From: JAJBWD01 sp041821285
GTDB lineage: Bacteria; Bacillota; Clostridia; Clostridiales; Clostridiaceae
Length of the DNA stretch: 16,439 nucleotides
Direction: 5' to 3'
Assembly: GCA_041821285.1 (NCBI GenBank)
Contig: JBGUER010000058.1
Location: 1 to 16,439 of the forward strand
In this document: positions 15,182 to 16,439 of the stretch, one piece after another
Layout of the letters: every line of letters begins with the position of its first letter
How positions within the stretch are numbered: the stretch's first letter is position 1
The notes under the pieces: generated by a model
What the model was told of the DNA's origin: nothing
Seen by the model: only the letters and a program-made list of their open reading frames with translations
The model's database searches: none
Made by a program: the position numbers and the translations under genes

Positions 15182-16104
15182 TAAACCACCCCCAAGATTT
15201 TAGCTATAAGAGCCATTCTTATATACATACCGTACTTAGCTTGCTTAAAATATACCGCTCTATCATCATTATCTACTTCATAAGCTATTTCATTTACTCT
15301 TGGCAAAGGATGCAATATAATCATATCTTGTTTTGCATTTTTTAATTTATTATTATCTAAAATAAATCTATCTTTTAATCTAATATAATCTTCTTCATTA
15401 AAAAATCTTTCTCTTTGAACTCTGGTCATGTAAAGAATATCTAATTTTTCTATAACTTCGTCAAATTTTTCAACTTCTGTATACTCTATATTATTTTTTT
15501 CTAAAACTTCTTTTTTTATAAAGTCTGGAATTTTTAATTCTGTAGGTGATATTAATATGAATTTGTTATTAGGATACCTAGATATTGCTTTAGTTAACGA
15601 ATGAACTGTTCTACCAAATTTTAAATCACCACATAATCCAATGGTTTTATTTGAAAGCGTTCCTTTAAGATATTTTATAGTTAATAAATCTGTTAAAGTT
15701 TGTGTTGGATGCTGGTGTCCACCATCTCCTGCATTTATAACAGGAACATCTGAAAATTCTTTTCCTATTCTAGCTGACCCTTCTTTAGGATGTCTCATTA
15801 CTATAAGGTCTGAATAACAAGCCACTGTTCTTATAGTGTCTGATAAACATTCGCCCTTTGATACTGATGTAGAATTAGGCTCTGAAAAGCCAATAACTCT
15901 TCCTCCGAGTCTATTCATAGCTGCCTCAAAACTTAATCTCGTTCTAGTACTGGGCTCGAAAAAAAGTGAAGCCATCACCTTTCCTTCACATACTTTTGAA
16001 TACTTTTCAGGATTTTCTATTATTTTTTCTGCAATTTGAAATAATTCCTCTAGTTCCTCTAGAGTATAATCTGTTGGGTCAATTAAACTTTTTCCTTTTA
16101 TCAT
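15181..16104 (-). CDS. pyrB: Aspartate carbamoyltransferase catalytic subunit
   Basis: Condenses carbamoyl phosphate with aspartate, the committed step of pyrimidine synthesis; expected to form the PyrB6-PyrI6 type complex with the PyrI encoded next. 307 residues from the chosen start. The carbamoyl-phosphate loop is FFEPSTRTRLSFE (Ser52-Arg56), the mobile-loop Lys is in STSVSKGE (Lys83), and GDGGHQHPTQ holds His132 and Gln135. HPLPRVNEI near the end is the aspartate-binding segment. A longer frame opens at 16176, but those codons overlap the leader; the ATG at 16104 has a perfect AGGAGG 6 nt upstream. It is the first gene of the operon, behind an attenuator. Its stop overlaps the pyrI start by one base. 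Confidence 0.97.
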   Translation of the reverse strand: MIKGKSLIDPTDYTLEELEELFQIAEKIIENPEKYSKVCEGKVMASLFFEPSTRTRLSFEAAMNRLGGRVIGFSEPNSTSVSKGECLSDTIRTVACYSDLIVMRHPKEGSARIGKEFSDVPVINAGDGGHQHPTQTLTDLLTIKYLKGTLSNKTIGLCGDLKFGRTVHSLTKAISRYPNNKFILISPTELKIPDFIKKEVLEKNNIEYTEVEKFDEVIEKLDILYMTRVQRERFFNEEDYIRLKDRFILDNNKLKNAKQDMIILHPLPRVNEIAYEVDNDDRAVYFKQAKYGMYIRMALIAKILGVV

Positions 16105-16146
16105 ATTCTTCCTCCTTTTTAACCTCTCGGGATAATTTAAAGGTAT

Positions 16147-16176
16147 AAAAAAATGCCTTCCTTTAAAGGAAGGCAT
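16147..16176 (-). terminator. Attenuator terminator in the pyrB leader
   Basis: Minus-strand hairpin ATGCCTTCC / GGAAGGCAT, 9 bp extendable to 12 because the loop TTTAAA is self-complementary, followed by seven Ts. It lies between the promoter and pyrB, 43 bp before the start codon, so it must be bypassed for the operon to be expressed. Confidence 0.9.
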
Positions 16177-16194
16177 AATAATGCTAAATGCTTT

Positions 16195-16228
16195 ACCTTC
16201 TTAGTCTCTCTGGACTATCTTTAAAGGT
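16195..16228 (-). promoter_or_regulatory. PyrR-binding anti-antiterminator hairpin
   Basis: Minus-strand RNA contains AGUCCAGAGAGACU (16203-16216), very close to the conserved PyrR-binding loop UCCAGAGAGGCU. Upper stem AGUC/GACU, loop CAGAGA, purine-rich internal bulge, lower stem ACCUU/AAGGU (16224-16228 with 16195-16199). By the known B. subtilis mechanism, PyrR with UMP stabilises this hairpin and lets the terminator form. The 3' arm (GAAGG) can instead pair with CCTTC of the terminator stem, giving the antiterminator. The pyrR gene is not in the window. Confidence 0.85.
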
Positions 16229-16238
16229 GATTTTTATT

Positions 16239-16267
16239 ATATTACCATATTAATTTCATTTAGTCAA
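16239..16267 (-). promoter_or_regulatory. Sigma-A promoter of the pyr operon
   Basis: Minus strand: TTGACT (16262-16267), 17-bp spacer, TAATAT (16239-16244). Transcription would start near 16232, just before the PyrR hairpin, giving a leader of about 130 nt. The -35 box lies 2 bp after the stop codon of the upstream gene. Confidence 0.8.
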
Positions 16268-16269
16268 TT

Positions 16270-16439
16270 CTAAAAATATAAAACTTGTTTATATGAACCT
16301 GGATATTTCTTGAAAGTGGAAGATAAAAACTCTATTTTTTCAATTTTAACTTTCACTATATTCATTGCACAAGACAAATTCATTATATTCTTTTTATCAA
16401 GACCTTTATGTTTTAAAGCTAATTTATATTCTTCCGAAA
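16270..16439 (-). CDS. C-terminal end of an unrecognised protein (runs off right edge)
   Basis: Minus-strand frame open from the window edge to TAG at 16270-16272, 55 codons. The composition is coding-like: Lys-rich with LALKHKGLDKKNIM, then VKVKIEKIEFLSS, ending KYPGSYKQVLYF. I do not recognise the family. It is too short to judge domains; the pattern looks soluble and helical at first. An internal ATG (37 residues) could be a start, but no convincing ribosome site precedes it, so a truncated longer gene is more likely. Its stop is almost touching the pyr promoter. Confidence 0.5.
   Translation of the reverse strand, partial: SEEYKLALKHKGLDKKNIMNLSCAMNIVKVKIEKIEFLSSTFKKYPGSYKQVLYF

Noticed and set aside
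16105..16176. N-terminal extension of PyrB (24 residues, MPSFKGRHFF...)
   Set aside because: It would be translated from the terminator hairpin of the leader, has no ribosome site and is not part of the PyrB fold; the ATG at 16104 has AGGAGG.

Overview
The window is very AT-rich, with AT-rich spacers, strong AGGAGG Shine-Dalgarno sites and sigma-A promoters of the TTGACA/TATAAT type. Gene content and order (tig-clpP-clpX-lonB-lonA; pyrB-pyrI-pyrC-pyrF-pyrK-pyrD-pyrE) point to a Clostridium-like anaerobic Firmicute. Every intact gene is on the minus strand. A run of 10 Ns shows that this is a draft assembly.

Read in the direction of transcription, from the right edge leftwards: the C-terminal end of an unrecognised gene (16270-16439); a sigma-A promoter and a leader with a PyrR-type binding hairpin and an intrinsic terminator (16147-16267); then a tightly packed, translationally coupled pyrimidine operon, pyrB, pyrI, pyrC, pyrF, pyrK, pyrD, pyrE (16104 to 10446). 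Together these encode every de novo UMP step after carbamoyl phosphate synthesis. carAB and pyrR are not in the window. pyrI is interrupted by the N run, but the flanks overlap by GAT and can be joined to restore a normal gene.

Immediately downstream of pyrE is an accessory island (about 7495-10498). It holds an ArsR-family regulator with its own promoter and operator, followed by two different TauE/SafE-type membrane transporters. On both sides are decayed insertion sequence remnants in the same orientation, one keeping the C-terminal end of an IS4/IS1634-type transposase. Outside those lies a 78-bp direct repeat (74/78 identical) made of the pyrE 3' end and its terminator. Long target duplications are a known habit of IS1634/IS1549-like elements, so the island looks like an old composite-transposon insertion at the pyrE 3' end.

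Further left is a two-gene unit of unknown role: a single-pass membrane-anchored protein and a TIM-barrel sugar isomerase-like protein. Its promoter abuts the outer copy of the repeat. Last comes the protein quality-control cluster: trigger factor, ClpP and ClpX as one operon ending in a clear terminator, then LonB and the N-terminal part of LonA, which has its own promoter and runs off the left edge.
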